The notes under the pieces are model-generated. The model was not told the origin of the DNA and did not search any database. It saw only the letters and a program-made list of their open reading frames with translations. A stretch of 64,000 nucleotides of DNA from Mactromeris polynyma (taxonomy: Eukaryota > Mollusca > Bivalvia > Venerida > Mactridae). The first letter of the stretch is position 1; every line of letters begins with the position of its first letter. The position numbers were made by a program, and so were the translations under genes. The DNA lies in the NCBI GenBank assembly GCA_032209605.1, contig JASFXZ010000003.1:28422762-28486761 (forward strand), in the 5' to 3' direction. Of the stretch, positions 9,256-18,489 are shown piece by piece.

Positions 9256-10554
9256 TCATCTTTTGTAATCAAAGTTGCGCAAGGATTCCCTGCGGAATCT
9301 ATTATTGTAAAAGAACATTAGCAGACTAGTCTGTATGGAAGAAATAAACCTGTCATTAGTCAATAGAGTGCAGCCATTGTATGTTTGGAGAAAGGAAAAC
9401 CAAAGGCGCAAGTCAGCTCGGCATTCAGAAGACAACTTAATGTAGTGGTGGCCAATAGTTTTACCTATTGTAAGGTCATATAACCGACGTAGGAAGCAGC
9501 GCCCTGGTTTAATCACTTTACAAGCAAAATTTAAATGACCTAAAATGGATTGAAACTCCTTAAGCGTTATTTTACGTCGTTTCATGGCCTGTGACAACAT
9601 GGTCTTGAGTACCAATATTTTGTCACTGGGCAGAGTGGCCATCATGGTGGTTGAATCAATAAGTATTCCATGGACCTCAGCCTTAGATGTTGGTAACACT
9701 GTTTTGCTATGTTTGATAGGAATGAACAAATTCTTAGCTAGTGACAAAAAAGCATTTAAACTGTTTTGACGTTCATTTGAATTCCCCTTGCCAACAAAGA
9801 TGAAATCATCAATAATATGTGATACTTTATCCACCTGAAATTTGTGTTGCAAAATCCACTGAATACTTTTGGAGAAGGATTCAAATAATTGAACAGATGA
9901 GGAAGCCCCCATAGGCAAAACCCGATCGAAATAAAATTGACCATTTAACATGAACCCCAGTTTATGGTAGTCTAAAGGTGACAAAGGGATGATGCGAAAA
10001 GCGTCCTCTATGTCCGCTTTGGCAATGAGAGAATTCTTACCCGATTGGATAACAAGGTTAGCGACATGATCGAAAGTTTCAAGAGAAACCTCAAAATTCT
10101 CCCTAGGGATATGTGAGTTAACAGATGGAGAACCCCGGGAAAATGATAAGTCATGAATAAGCCTATAACTGTCTTTGGCTTTTTTAGGAACTACACCCAA
10201 AGGGCTACAAATGAAGTCATTGAGGGGAGGGACATTATAAGGTCCTTTGATGCGTTGAAGTGCTATGTCTGACAGTATTTTTTTGGAAACGAAATCAGCA
10301 TGTAGGGTAGCAGAAGGATGATTTGGAACTTTGCGGGATGGTGGTGTACCTATACATCCTAAAGGAAAACCATAACAAAAGCCTTTAATTAACTTGATAT
10401 ATTCTGAATTATCATAACCTTCCAAGTAAAGAGCTAAAGTTTTAGCACATATAGGACTAGGCAAACAAATTTTATTCGTTACTTTTCCTATTGGTGGAGT
10501 TTTTGTTAGACACAAGTTTGAAACATTTACTTGCACCATGGGACTTTCCATCAC
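9256..10554 (-). CDS. Reverse transcriptase ORF of the Ngaro-like element, RNase H truncated
   Basis: 432 codons. It copies the element's RNA into DNA. The RT core is clear: SPLGVVPKKAKDSYRLIHD (about 117-135), catalytic AKADIEDAF (178-186), LPMGASSSVQLFESF (213-227) and the catalytic HIIDDF box (246-251), then the thumb/connection with LGHLNF. This RT is of the DIRS/Ngaro kind. After about residue 403 the sequence leaves the family: a 30-residue tail rich in Arg, Asn and Phe ends at a stop where an RNase H domain should begin, and no tyrosine recombinase follows. It overlaps the gag-like ORF by 83 nt in another frame, the usual gag/pol arrangement. The first ATG (10554) is a formal choice, since translation may start by frameshift or reinitiation. 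Confidence 0.85.
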   Translation of the reverse strand: MMESPMVQVNVSNLCLTKTPPIGKVTNKICLPSPICAKTLALYLEGYDNSEYIKLIKGFCYGFPLGCIGTPPSRKVPNHPSATLHADFVSKKILSDIALQRIKGPYNVPPLNDFICSPLGVVPKKAKDSYRLIHDLSFSRGSPSVNSHIPRENFEVSLETFDHVANLVIQSGKNSLIAKADIEDAFRIIPLSPLDYHKLGFMLNGQFYFDRVLPMGASSSVQLFESFSKSIQWILQHKFQVDKVSHIIDDFIFVGKGNSNERQNSLNAFLSLAKNLFIPIKHSKTVLPTSKAEVHGILIDSTTMMATLPSDKILVLKTMLSQAMKRRKITLKEFQSILGHLNFACKVIKPGRCFLRRLYDLTIGKTIGHHYIKLSSECRADLRLWFSFLQTYNGCTLLTNDRFISSIQTSLLMFFYNNRFRRESLRNFDYKR

Positions 10555-11362
10555 AGTTAGAGCATTGATGCAGTAAGGAGCAGTTTTGTTTTGAGCAGGA
10601 CTGTTTATTCTGGAAGTCCCAGCAGTACCCTCTCCGAAAAAGAATGTTGTGGGAAAGTTGTTTTCCCCTGATTGGTTTTGGGGTGATAGGGCCTTGGGTC
10701 CGAAAAGGAGCTCTCGTCATGGAGCAATAAAGGAATGTTTCAGTGTGGAGTTGGCCCCAAGATACCTCCCTGACAGCCCGTAACTGCCTAAACTTCTCAT
10801 CATACGTTTGCCAGTTGACCTGTGGTTGGGTAGCCATCATTTGAATGAGAGACATGTATTGGAACATTTGTGGGGCCTCTTTATGATATTTTGATGTATA
10901 AATGTTGGCATACACCTGAAAGGCACGGGACCAGGCCATTATGTTAGTAATCTGCTTTTGGGCAGCAGTTTGAATGGACGTGACTGTTCCTAAGTTGGTT
11001 TTTTTGATTGTCTTAGTTTGGGAAGTGTGATCAGATGTGTAGTACAACTGTGCCAAATCCACATACTGCATGTTGAGAATCTGATCTCTCAACTTATTTG
11101 GTACAGGGTTATGTACAAATGAAAATATTCCTAAGTCTACAACAGGTTGCTTATCATAGGAAGGCTTATTGACATCAGATGAAGGCTTATGGACAATTTC
11201 AGTGCCTTCCGGTTCATCATTGATATTGTCAGTCTCATCGACCTGTTCAGATTCACCCTCCCCATCTGAAAATCCCATATGGTCAGACAAAACCGACCTA
11301 CTGAAATACAATATCTCTGATGTAAGGTTGTCAGCACAAACAATAATTACATAAAACGACAA
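10472..11362 (-). CDS. Gag-like ORF with CCCH and CCHC zinc fingers
   Basis: 296 codons. The N-terminal third is acidic and low in complexity (Glu, Asp, Ser, Asn). The middle is helical, with QRxx/W-rich segments. The C-terminal end has a CCCH-like finger C-x8-C-x4-C-x3-H (residues 247-265) directly followed by a retroviral-type knuckle C-x2-C-x4-H-x4-C (267-280). Gag proteins package element RNA into cytoplasmic particles, and the zinc fingers bind that RNA. It precedes and overlaps the RT ORF. The frame is intact over its whole length, consistent with a young element. The start codon is the first ATG of the frame, and none upstream is clearly better. Confidence 0.75.
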   Translation of the reverse strand: MSFYVIIVCADNLTSEILYFSRSVLSDHMGFSDGEGESEQVDETDNINDEPEGTEIVHKPSSDVNKPSYDKQPVVDLGIFSFVHNPVPNKLRDQILNMQYVDLAQLYYTSDHTSQTKTIKKTNLGTVTSIQTAAQKQITNIMAWSRAFQVYANIYTSKYHKEAPQMFQYMSLIQMMATQPQVNWQTYDEKFRQLRAVREVSWGQLHTETFLYCSMTRAPFRTQGPITPKPIRGKQLSHNILFRRGYCWDFQNKQSCSKQNCSLLHQCSNCDGKSHGASKCFKLVSNKNSTNRKSNE

Positions 11363-12544
11363 TCACCGTTATGATGTATGTATGCGTTGTCGTGAAGAGC
11401 CCTTCAATCCACCAACAGAGGTCAAGAACAACCTAGCAACCTCACCGCCATGCCTCCAGACTAAAACCTGCACAGTTTACAGTGCAAGATGTAATGCCGA
11501 ACATGTATTCCCACTGAAAGGGGATAAGATCATGTAAGACTAGTCATAAAGAGCATGTCGACCTGCCAACGGAAGTTCAAAACCGCCATCTATTGGACAA
11601 AAAACCCTCCTGACTCAGCAGTAAGTCGGTATGTATTGTTATGTGTTGTAGATGAATAAGGATCAGACATAGATAAACAAACATAGTTTGTGTCTGTATC
11701 CTGTATAATTGTGCTTTATAGTGCCATTTAATTAAGGCACACTTTGGAACCGTAGCCTGTAATGATCACATAAATTGAATCCAGGCAGAAAGTGTAACTA
11801 TAAATACTGATGCACTGCACTAGATGGTTCCATAATATTCTATAATTATATAGCATGATACATGCTGTGATAATTTCGAATAATAAATACACTAAAAAGT
11901 GCTGCCCTGTGGCATTTCATAAGTGTGAAATAATAATTGTTACTAACTGGGTATATATGCCAGTTTGCATCCCCAGAATATGTGGCGATACAGTGATATA
12001 AAACCGCCCACTATAGGTATATTGCCTCAGCGTTCCTTAAATGTGGCTCAGTACAGTAACTGGCACACAGGAAGTGTATGCTTATTGGCAGCCTGTGATA
12101 TGGCGGAACACATGTATTAATTTCGCACACGCTAGGTATATGATGCTAACATTAAAGGCATCCCAAGATAGTTATAGTTGAGTAACAATTGATAAATATA
12201 TATACAAAGCCCATCTTAGTGTGTCAAATAATGTCTATGGCGCTATCCAGAATAGATAACATTAGACTGCCTTAATGGTAATAATTGAAAGGCAATGTAA
12301 TATTATACATCAGGTGATGTACAAATAATTTTAGTAGAATAGGTAACAACACACATACTCCACCCAACTTGTTGATCTATGCAAGTGTCAACCAGAGTCC
12401 TTGTATATGAATACACTCACTAATGGCACGTTTCCACTATCCTCACACAATCCACACGCAATCCACTAACAAAACTAAAAGGTAAAATATAATTAATTAA
12501 CACAATTTACAAATATATACATTCTAAACCCTACCGAAACAGTA
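11363..12544. other. Long non-coding spacer between SGNH and gag ORFs
   Basis: About 1.2 kb with no open frame over 60 codons on either strand. It may be a leader, an intron or an internal promoter region for the gag/RT transcript. No splice pair could be assigned with confidence. Confidence 0.4.
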
Positions 12545-13138
12545 TCAATTACTTAACATGTTTCTACCATAAATGATGGCTCCTCCGACTGACATGTAGT
12601 ACCTAGGCATCCCCTGTTGGCCTACATGAACCCCATCACTGGCAACATAATCCCTCAGGAAACGTCTGTTGTAGTTGTTTCTAGAATGGGACCAAAATTT
12701 TATATTATTAGACTCCTCACATGCTGACTTAAGAAGGGTATTAGTCGTGTCAACACGCGAATTGTACATCCCAGCTACTCTGCGGTGGGTGATCTCTGAA
12801 AATATAACAATTTTAGCCCCTTTTTCCAACAACTTCTTTGCAAAGTCCATCATAATGTCGACTAGAGCAGCAGGTTCGATCAAGGGCCCACACAGATCAT
12901 TACTACCTATATCAACAAAGACAATATCAATATCTAGGTCATTGACAAGATGTGCATCCATCCAGATGGACTTTGGATGAGATTTGTGATATATCTTCCC
13001 ACCGCCAATACCATGCCAGTACACCTGGCACCTGCCTGAATCAAAGTTTAAATTAATGTGATTATTAGTAAAACACCACTTCTGAAGACGCATTGTGAAA
13101 GAATGGCGTAGTAAAAGGATGTTATTTTGATGAGCCAT
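12545..13138 (-). CDS. SGNH/GDSL hydrolase-like ORF of the element
   Basis: 197 codons, intact. Block I is ILLLRHSFT (residues 7-15), with the nucleophile Ser13 in place, but the usual Gly-Asp before it are Arg-His. Block II glycine lies in HGIGGG (42-47), block III is DIGSNDL (76-82), and block V is DGVH (168-171), giving the Asp and His of the triad. SGNH enzymes are small esterases or lipases. From memory, some Ngaro retrotransposons, and CR1-type LINEs, encode such a domain, and its role in transposition is unknown. It is the 5'-most ORF of the element, about 390 bp inside A1. The changed block I could mean altered substrate or loss of activity. It could instead be a dead copy, but the open frame argues against long decay. 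Confidence 0.8.
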   Translation of the reverse strand: MAHQNNILLLRHSFTMRLQKWCFTNNHINLNFDSGRCQVYWHGIGGGKIYHKSHPKSIWMDAHLVNDLDIDIVFVDIGSNDLCGPLIEPAALVDIMMDFAKKLLEKGAKIVIFSEITHRRVAGMYNSRVDTTNTLLKSACEESNNIKFWSHSRNNYNRRFLRDYVASDGVHVGQQGMPRYYMSVGGAIIYGRNMLSN

Positions 13139-13528
13139 GATAACAAGGAATAATCTATAAATAGATTATTATGACGTAATATGGAGGCTGTTTCACACAA
13201 ACAGATCAATAAATTGCAGGAAACCCAATTAGTACAACGCCCTGCGTTTAAAAATAGAGGAAAATATAAATATACAGTTCTAAACTTATGATCTTTGCTT
13301 CAGAACAAGAAATAAAGTTACGAAAAGCAAATAATTTTTTGAACAAATTTAGATCTACCCACGCTAGCCAATTCTCAAAACTAGGTCAAGACGCGGAATT
13401 TAAACAATTCTTACTTATACAAATAAAACGTCTCTGATGAAGGTAAAGACCTATATCCTCGTGTAGTCCGATTTAAACTACACTTGTGTACAATAAAAAA
13501 TAAGAATAACGGTCTATAAACGGTAAAT
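13139..13528. other. 5' untranslated segment of the Ngaro-like element
   Basis: AT-rich sequence between the A1 repeat and the hydrolase ORF. No gene and no conserved site recognised. Confidence 0.5.
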
Positions 13529-13752
13529 AAAAGTAAAAAAGCTTCTCTGAAATTAATGCGAAGAATAGCGTCTTGGCGTAGAACTGGAAATGAACCCAAA
13601 GATGGGAATGTCACGAAAAGTGACAATTAACCCAAATATACACAAAGAGTAACCTAGGGCCCCATCCACCTTTAACAACAAACATAAAAGTAAATAATGT
13701 TGATTGCAAATACAAACTACTTTATCTCACTATGCTCAATAAATTGTGGTTT
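13529..13752 (-). repeat. A1: 5' terminal repeat of the Ngaro-like element
   Basis: 224 bp matching A2 (4687-4910). Its outer edge ends in TTT directly before GTCCTCAGGTGAGC, the resumed right arm of the split hairpin repeat. It contains an antisense open frame that is also present in A2, explained by the repeat and not by a gene. Confidence 0.88.
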
Positions 13753-14086
13753 GTCCTCAGGTGAGCTACAAACACACTGACTAGACTACAGTATAGTATG
13801 TTAATGCACACTAGACTATTTTTCTTCTTGGTTTCAATATGATTTGCTGTAAAGAGTACAAGTCATTAAATATGATACACTCTTAACACATTTATATAAA
13901 AACACCGCATCAATTTAACAATGGGCTGGGTGACTTTCTTCAGTGGCGCATGAAACATTTATATTGTGATACATTTGTACTATGAAGTACAACTTTGGTC
14001 AATTTTAATGACTTATTTTCGAAACTATCATGACATTATAAAGTAGTCCATTACAAATGTTCTTCAGTGTTTTTTGGCCAGTCAAA
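13753..14086. other. Right remnant of the split hairpin repeat, then no gene
   Basis: GTCCTCAGGTGAGC (13753-13766) pairs with GCTCACCATGAGTAC at 4211-4225, giving the predicted pre-insertion hairpin with a TTT loop. The rest is AT-rich without a recognisable exon. Confidence 0.6.
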
Positions 14087-14815
14087 TCAGAGATTAATAC
14101 CAAGATTGCTATCCCCGCTTTCGAAGTTTTCCAGGTAGAGATTTGTATAGGTAAAGCTTTGTAATGACTCGTGGTAATGTTCCATCAGATGATCAATCAC
14201 TCCCTTTGTAACAATGTTCACTAAGTCATCCAGCACAAGTGACCGTACTGGCATGTTTGTAATGAATGAATCTTTTATCTTTAAAATATATTGCATAATC
14301 ATATCCACTTTGAACGGTTTATTTTCAAGGCTTTATCCCAAAATGCTTGCCCCAACTGTTGTACGTCAACTAGAGCAAATTCCTCGTCCTGACACAATGT
14401 TATTTCCCGAAGCCCATTCATTATAAGACGTAGCACTGTCTCATTGTTTATCTTCTCTCTTCGTACCATTAGTTTTCTATGGTTTGTGAAATCTAGTAAT
14501 AATTTCAAATAGCCTTCACGGTCAGGTAAAGATCCTGTTACCTTTTTGGTTTATTGGAACCATATAATGCTAACAGAAGATTGGGGTCAGGTAAATTTGA
14601 CCAGATGATAATGTGAGACACTGTTTGCAATTTTGCAAAATGGAGCACACAGCAGTTACAACAGATCTTGTAAGAGGAGCATCTGCAAGTGAATCTGCAC
14701 CAGGATTTTCTTCTGGAGTGAAACAAAAGCTCTGCAGAATGGAACAGTGAGTAGCTATTGCATGTAAAATATGTAATCCTGACATACCAAGTTGATATCC
14801 AAATGCAAGTTCCAT
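14087..14815 (-). pseudogene. Intronless, frameshifted coding fragment of unknown family
   Basis: Read from 14815 down, a protein-like sequence runs across three overlapping minus frames: 14815-14570, then the region around 14600-14300, then 14308-14087. Switches occur near 14585, 14550 and 14310, with no splice sites at the switches. It begins MELAFGYQLGMSGLHILHA and ends in a helical segment with MPVRSLVLDDLVNIVTKG. Composition is soluble and helix-rich, perhaps HEAT-like. I do not recognise the family. An intronless frame with several frameshifts suggests a processed retrocopy or an old exon, but no poly(A) tract or duplication was found. Confidence 0.4.
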
Positions 14816-15218
14816 GTGCCTCCTATATTTGCCATTTATCTATATGCATATCAAGAAATTTCTTTTACAAAATAAACATTTTCCTGGCCAAGAATACACA
14901 TACTTTCTAGAGTATCATTGAATATCGACTTACAGATACCCAATCCAACCTACTCAAATATTAACAGAGAGAGATAAAACTTAACACTTTTCATACAGGA
15001 TATTGTGCCTTATTGTGTTGTCCAGTTAGCTTTCACTGACCTAGTTCCACAATTTAATTTATGGTTTACAATTTCACTCAATACTATCACAAAAATTCTT
15101 CAAAAAATCTAACAATTGCTTACTAACAGGGTAAAATAACTGGTGCTAATCAACTTCAGAGTACTTCTACAAGCTCCGATGCTAGGAGAAGCCGGGTCAT
15201 CATCAAAGTAGGGCATTG
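14816..15218. other. No gene recognised
   Basis: AT-rich spacer between the frameshifted fragment and the cysteine-rich terminal exon candidate. No exon-like segment seen. Confidence 0.35.
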
Positions 15219-15316
15219 TTAACCGACCATGTGTCCAGTTTCATTCTGATATGTATCAGCAGGACAGCTCTTGTAGCCATAATCATCATCATTATAGTAA
15301 CCAGCTGGACATGGCT
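15219..15316 (-). CDS. Candidate terminal GCC2/GCC3-like exon
   Basis: An acceptor (GTTACAG) ends at 15317. The exon encodes PCPAGYYNDDDYGYKSC followed by a short tail and a TAA at 15219-15221. CPAGYY is typical of GCC2/GCC3 (ephrin-receptor-like) modules. It could be the last exon of the large minus-strand gene or of a separate relative. The link to its neighbours is not proven because the phases of the intervening candidates do not all match. Confidence 0.45.
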
Positions 15317-15888
15317 CTGTAACAAAAATACGTACGTCACTGAACGGAACAACAATGCTTAACAGTTGTTAAAGACATTTTATACTGTATAAATTCATTT
15401 GTAAGTACGTAGGGCAGGTATCTCCTACCCCTTACAGAAAGAACGAGTATGTGTATAAATACGGCATGTCACGGTATGTTTGCTGACTTTGCTACGAACA
15501 TTCAATACAACTCAGTCTCTGATAGAGGAGATTGCGCACACAAACTGTGCAGTATTGCTATCGCCAGATATGCTAATTGGTTATTGTACTGACAATTAAT
15601 TATCTTACCGCAAGTATCTGTGGCCACTGCCGCACACTGGAATGACTACATGAGCTTCAGAACAAACCACATTGTCAACACTGACTTATTGGTGCAAAAT
15701 ATTAATATATTGTAGTTTATTGAATTGACAGGTAACAATTTGAAAACTGTCTCCCTGAGCAAATTGTCACAGCTGTATTTAACCATGGTTTAGGAATATG
15801 TTTAATTTTGAATTTTAAATCTCAAGGTATGTAAGGAAGAATAAAGCAGACAGGAAATGCTACACACAAACAATGGACCAATACTTAC

Positions 15889-15973
15889 ATCAACGGTAAG
15901 ATCATCTGTAGATAATATCCGGCTTACTTCTTCTTCAATTGGAAGTTCATCCCCGCCATCAAAAACGGTTTCA
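15889..15973 (-). CDS. Possible small acidic exon
   Basis: An acceptor (ACTATCAG) and a strong donor (GTAAGT) flank 85 nt. The only open frame encodes an acidic stretch rich in Glu and Asp (ETVFDGGDELPIEEEV and on). Its phase does not join the exons on either side, so this is a weak call. Confidence 0.25.
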
Positions 15974-15979
15974 CTGATA

Positions 15980-16950
15980 GTAAAATAATTCTCATCACAT
16001 TAGTAACACACTTTAATTCAGCAATAAAGAAGAGTAAATTTAGCTTATAAAAGTAAGCTAATATAAAATCTGTTTATTGAAAATTACAGCCAGTCATTCA
16101 TTAGTTAGTCCACTAGATGCATCCATAGGTCAGGTATGCCCCCGCTATGGGCTTTTCAGTATAATGCAAATATTTTGTTTGTACAGACTACATAATTTTG
16201 AAGCATAATCAAATTGAATCAATCCTCTCTTTCAAGCGCCACTAACTGGAAACATTTTTAAGGCGAAGAAGGGCCATTACGGGTTCAAAAGTTGGTCGAT
16301 TGTTCCCGAAATAGAACATGACATGTATTTTAATTTCCTATGCTTATGTACCTAATATGAGTTGAATGAATCTATCGTTTCAAGAGTTATTAATTGGAAA
16401 CCAAGTTCAAAAGGGCAATAACGCCTCTAAAACTTCGTGGATCGTGACCCAAATAAAACTTGTCCTGTACTATATTTTCCTTTACTTATGTACTCATGTT
16501 GAACTCATCAAGCCTTTCTAGAGTTATTGATCAGAAGCCATTTTGAGCTAAAAAAGGGCCACATCTCCTCAAATAATCAGTGGATTGTGGCCAATATTAA
16601 GCATTTCAATCCCCTTACCATTCTTCGAATGACCATGGCATAAAAAGGATCTGCCTCCTATACTTCTGTGCAACAATATTGATTTAATCCTGATGGAAAT
16701 TGATGGCTCAAGGTTGCTGAATCTGAACTATCAATAGCCACCTGATATTTTTTTGTCCCCTTTGACCTCTATTGATACCTATTTGACAGGCGCAGCTGTA
16801 CAATTTAACTTTACAAGAACAAATATATGTATAACATCAATATAATTATATTTGGAATCAAATACATGTACAAAATAAAAAACAAGCTGTATGAATTTAT
16901 TTTGCATATTTGAAGGCAAGATCATTCTTGCATAAAGCGGTTTAACCATA
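15980..16950. other. No gene recognised
   Basis: Intronic or intergenic. Around 16260-16570 there are repeated 'aagggccattac...ggatcgtgacc' style blocks resembling a degenerate dispersed repeat with a period of roughly 120-150 bp. No exon found. Confidence 0.35.
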
Positions 16951-16956
16951 CATAGT

Positions 16957-17126
16957 GGTATAGGCTACAGTGTGGTACAGGACACAAAGCGATACAGGAC
17001 ACAGAGTGATACAGGACATAGTGTGGTACAAGACATAGAGTGATACAGGACACAGAGCGATACAGGACACATAATGGTACAAGACACTGAGCGATACAGG
17101 ACACATAGTGGTACAGGACACAAACA
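16957..17126. repeat. 17-bp minisatellite, ten units
   Basis: Ten consecutive units of the form GRTACAGGACACANAGY, each exactly 17 bp, with substitutions but no indels seen. Because 17 is not a multiple of 3, all minus-strand frames through the array are open and encode the same cysteine/serine-rich motif in rotation. This explains three overlapping open frames without any gene. Confidence 0.88.
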
Positions 17127-17245
17127 AGTGATCAAAGCATCGCTTGTGACACAAATAAAAAAACTTGCAGACATGTTTTCAGCAATTTTTAAAAATTCTG
17201 AACTAAGACAATAACTGTTAAGAGCCTTTAAATGTTGACACTTAC

Positions 17246-17397
17246 CAGGTGGAATTTGGGCTGTTGAGTGTAAGTCCCATTTGTACATTTCTTACACATG
17301 TTAGGAGTGTTACCTTGTTTATCATTATAGTAACCAACATTGCAAGCTTTACACTTCTTGGCAGGGAAGCTTATACCAGAACCTGAACCACAGCTTA
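17246..17397 (-). CDS. GCC2/GCC3-like cysteine-rich exon
   Basis: The acceptor ATTTTGCAG and donor GTAAGT are clear. The exon encodes CGSGSGISFPAKKCKACNVG, then a YYNDKQG segment and MCKKCTNGTYT, the paired-cysteine pattern of GCC2/GCC3 modules. It begins in phase 1 like the upstream exons of the large gene but ends in phase 0. Confidence 0.6.
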
Positions 17398-17399
17398 CT

Positions 17400-18320
17400 G
17401 CAAAATGTATTTAGTAATGTATGCATGATATACAAATGTTAACACTTCACATCAAATCTTAGTTTGGCAACAGCTGATTGTAAAACACATATATTGCTCC
17501 TTTATAAAACCCGAAGTTACTGTATGTAAGCTACGGAACAAGAAATTAGAGATGTAAAAAATGCATCATAAGATACTGACACTAATCTCCAGATTATCTT
17601 ATCATTAGGACGTATACGTACATTCTCAGAAACTGCAATGTTTAACATTTGTGGACACATATGCGGACAATGACAAAGCAACAATGTCTTTATTTTTTCA
17701 AAATAGACAAGCATATATACTGGTCATGTTAATATAAGTAACAATGACTTTACTAATTTAATTAATGGATGGATATTTTATTGAGCTAATCACTTACGAA
17801 TCCATTTGCAATTTTGTCCATATATAATGAAAAAATCAACCTTAGATCCCAAAAATCAGTGAGAGATTGTACCAATTATATTAAATTGAAAACAAATGAA
17901 AAATACAGAATTACAAAGACATTACATGTACTGATACATTATTAATATTTACTTGAAAGCAAAGCAAAATATGTATAACTTGTACATTATACTGCAAATC
18001 AGACCAGCACAAATGACATGGCCCTGATTCACAATGACTCTCAAGTTGATATTTACAGTCAAATTTTAAATTCACAAAATTGTTTTAGATTTCTCTCAAA
18101 AGTAAAGATTTCCACAACAAATTTTAATGAATTTTCCACACAAATATTGATGTTTTACTCAGATATTTGACGTTTGTCTGTGTTGAGCTGGAGGGTCTTC
18201 GTGAATAAAGATTTGAATGGAATTTCAACTGAGTGAAAACTCTAGCTGACCTGAGATTGAGGGAAGCAGTCAAAATGATTTGTGTTTTCATCAATAAAAG
18301 CCAGGAATGAATAACAAGTA
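17400..18320. other. Intron-like AT-rich DNA
   Basis: No exon-like segment recognised on either strand between the cysteine-rich exons. Confidence 0.4.
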
Positions 18321-18338
18321 ATCTTACCAACACTGTAC

Positions 18339-18485
18339 CCTTAGTCGACACTGAAGTTGTTCCTTTGTCACAATCCTTACATTGTTCTACGATCATTTCA
18401 TGACTGTAGGTACCTACATGACAATCCGTGCACTGAACAACATTATTGTTATCTTGTGCAAAATAGTATCCACATTCACAAGCAT
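18339..18485 (-). CDS. GCC2/GCC3-like cysteine-rich exon
   Basis: The acceptor TTTCAG precedes AT-GCT-TGT. The exon encodes DACECGYYFAQ, then CTDCHVGTYSHEM and CKDCDKGTTSVS. A donor GTACAG at 18337-18338 gives an exon that joins the 17246-17397 exon in phase. A stronger-looking GTAAGA donor 11 nt downstream would break the phase. Cysteine spacing is typical for GCC2/GCC3. Confidence 0.6.
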
Positions 18486-18489
18486 CTGA

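Larger units (their letters stand above)
4226..13752 (-). mobile_element. Complete Ngaro-like YR retrotransposon with split direct repeats and an antisense RecQ-helicase cargo
   Basis: On the minus strand the order is A1 (13752-13529), SGNH-hydrolase ORF, gag-like ORF, reverse transcriptase, foreign segment, B1 (5114-4908), A2 (4910-4687), spacer, B2 (4432-4226). A1 matches A2 over 224 bp and B1 matches B2 over 207 bp, with no mismatch seen by eye. B1 and A2 share 3 nt (4908-4910), and the outer ends carry the same trinucleotide. This is the A1-internal-B1A2-B2 split direct repeat of Ngaro- and PAT-type retrotransposons, which integrate with a tyrosine recombinase and make no target duplication. 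No such duplication is seen here. The RNase H and recombinase expected after the RT are absent. The 5.1-9.3 kb segment carries helicase exons on the opposite strand instead. Identical repeats suggest recent insertion, probably mobilised in trans. Confidence 0.88.
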
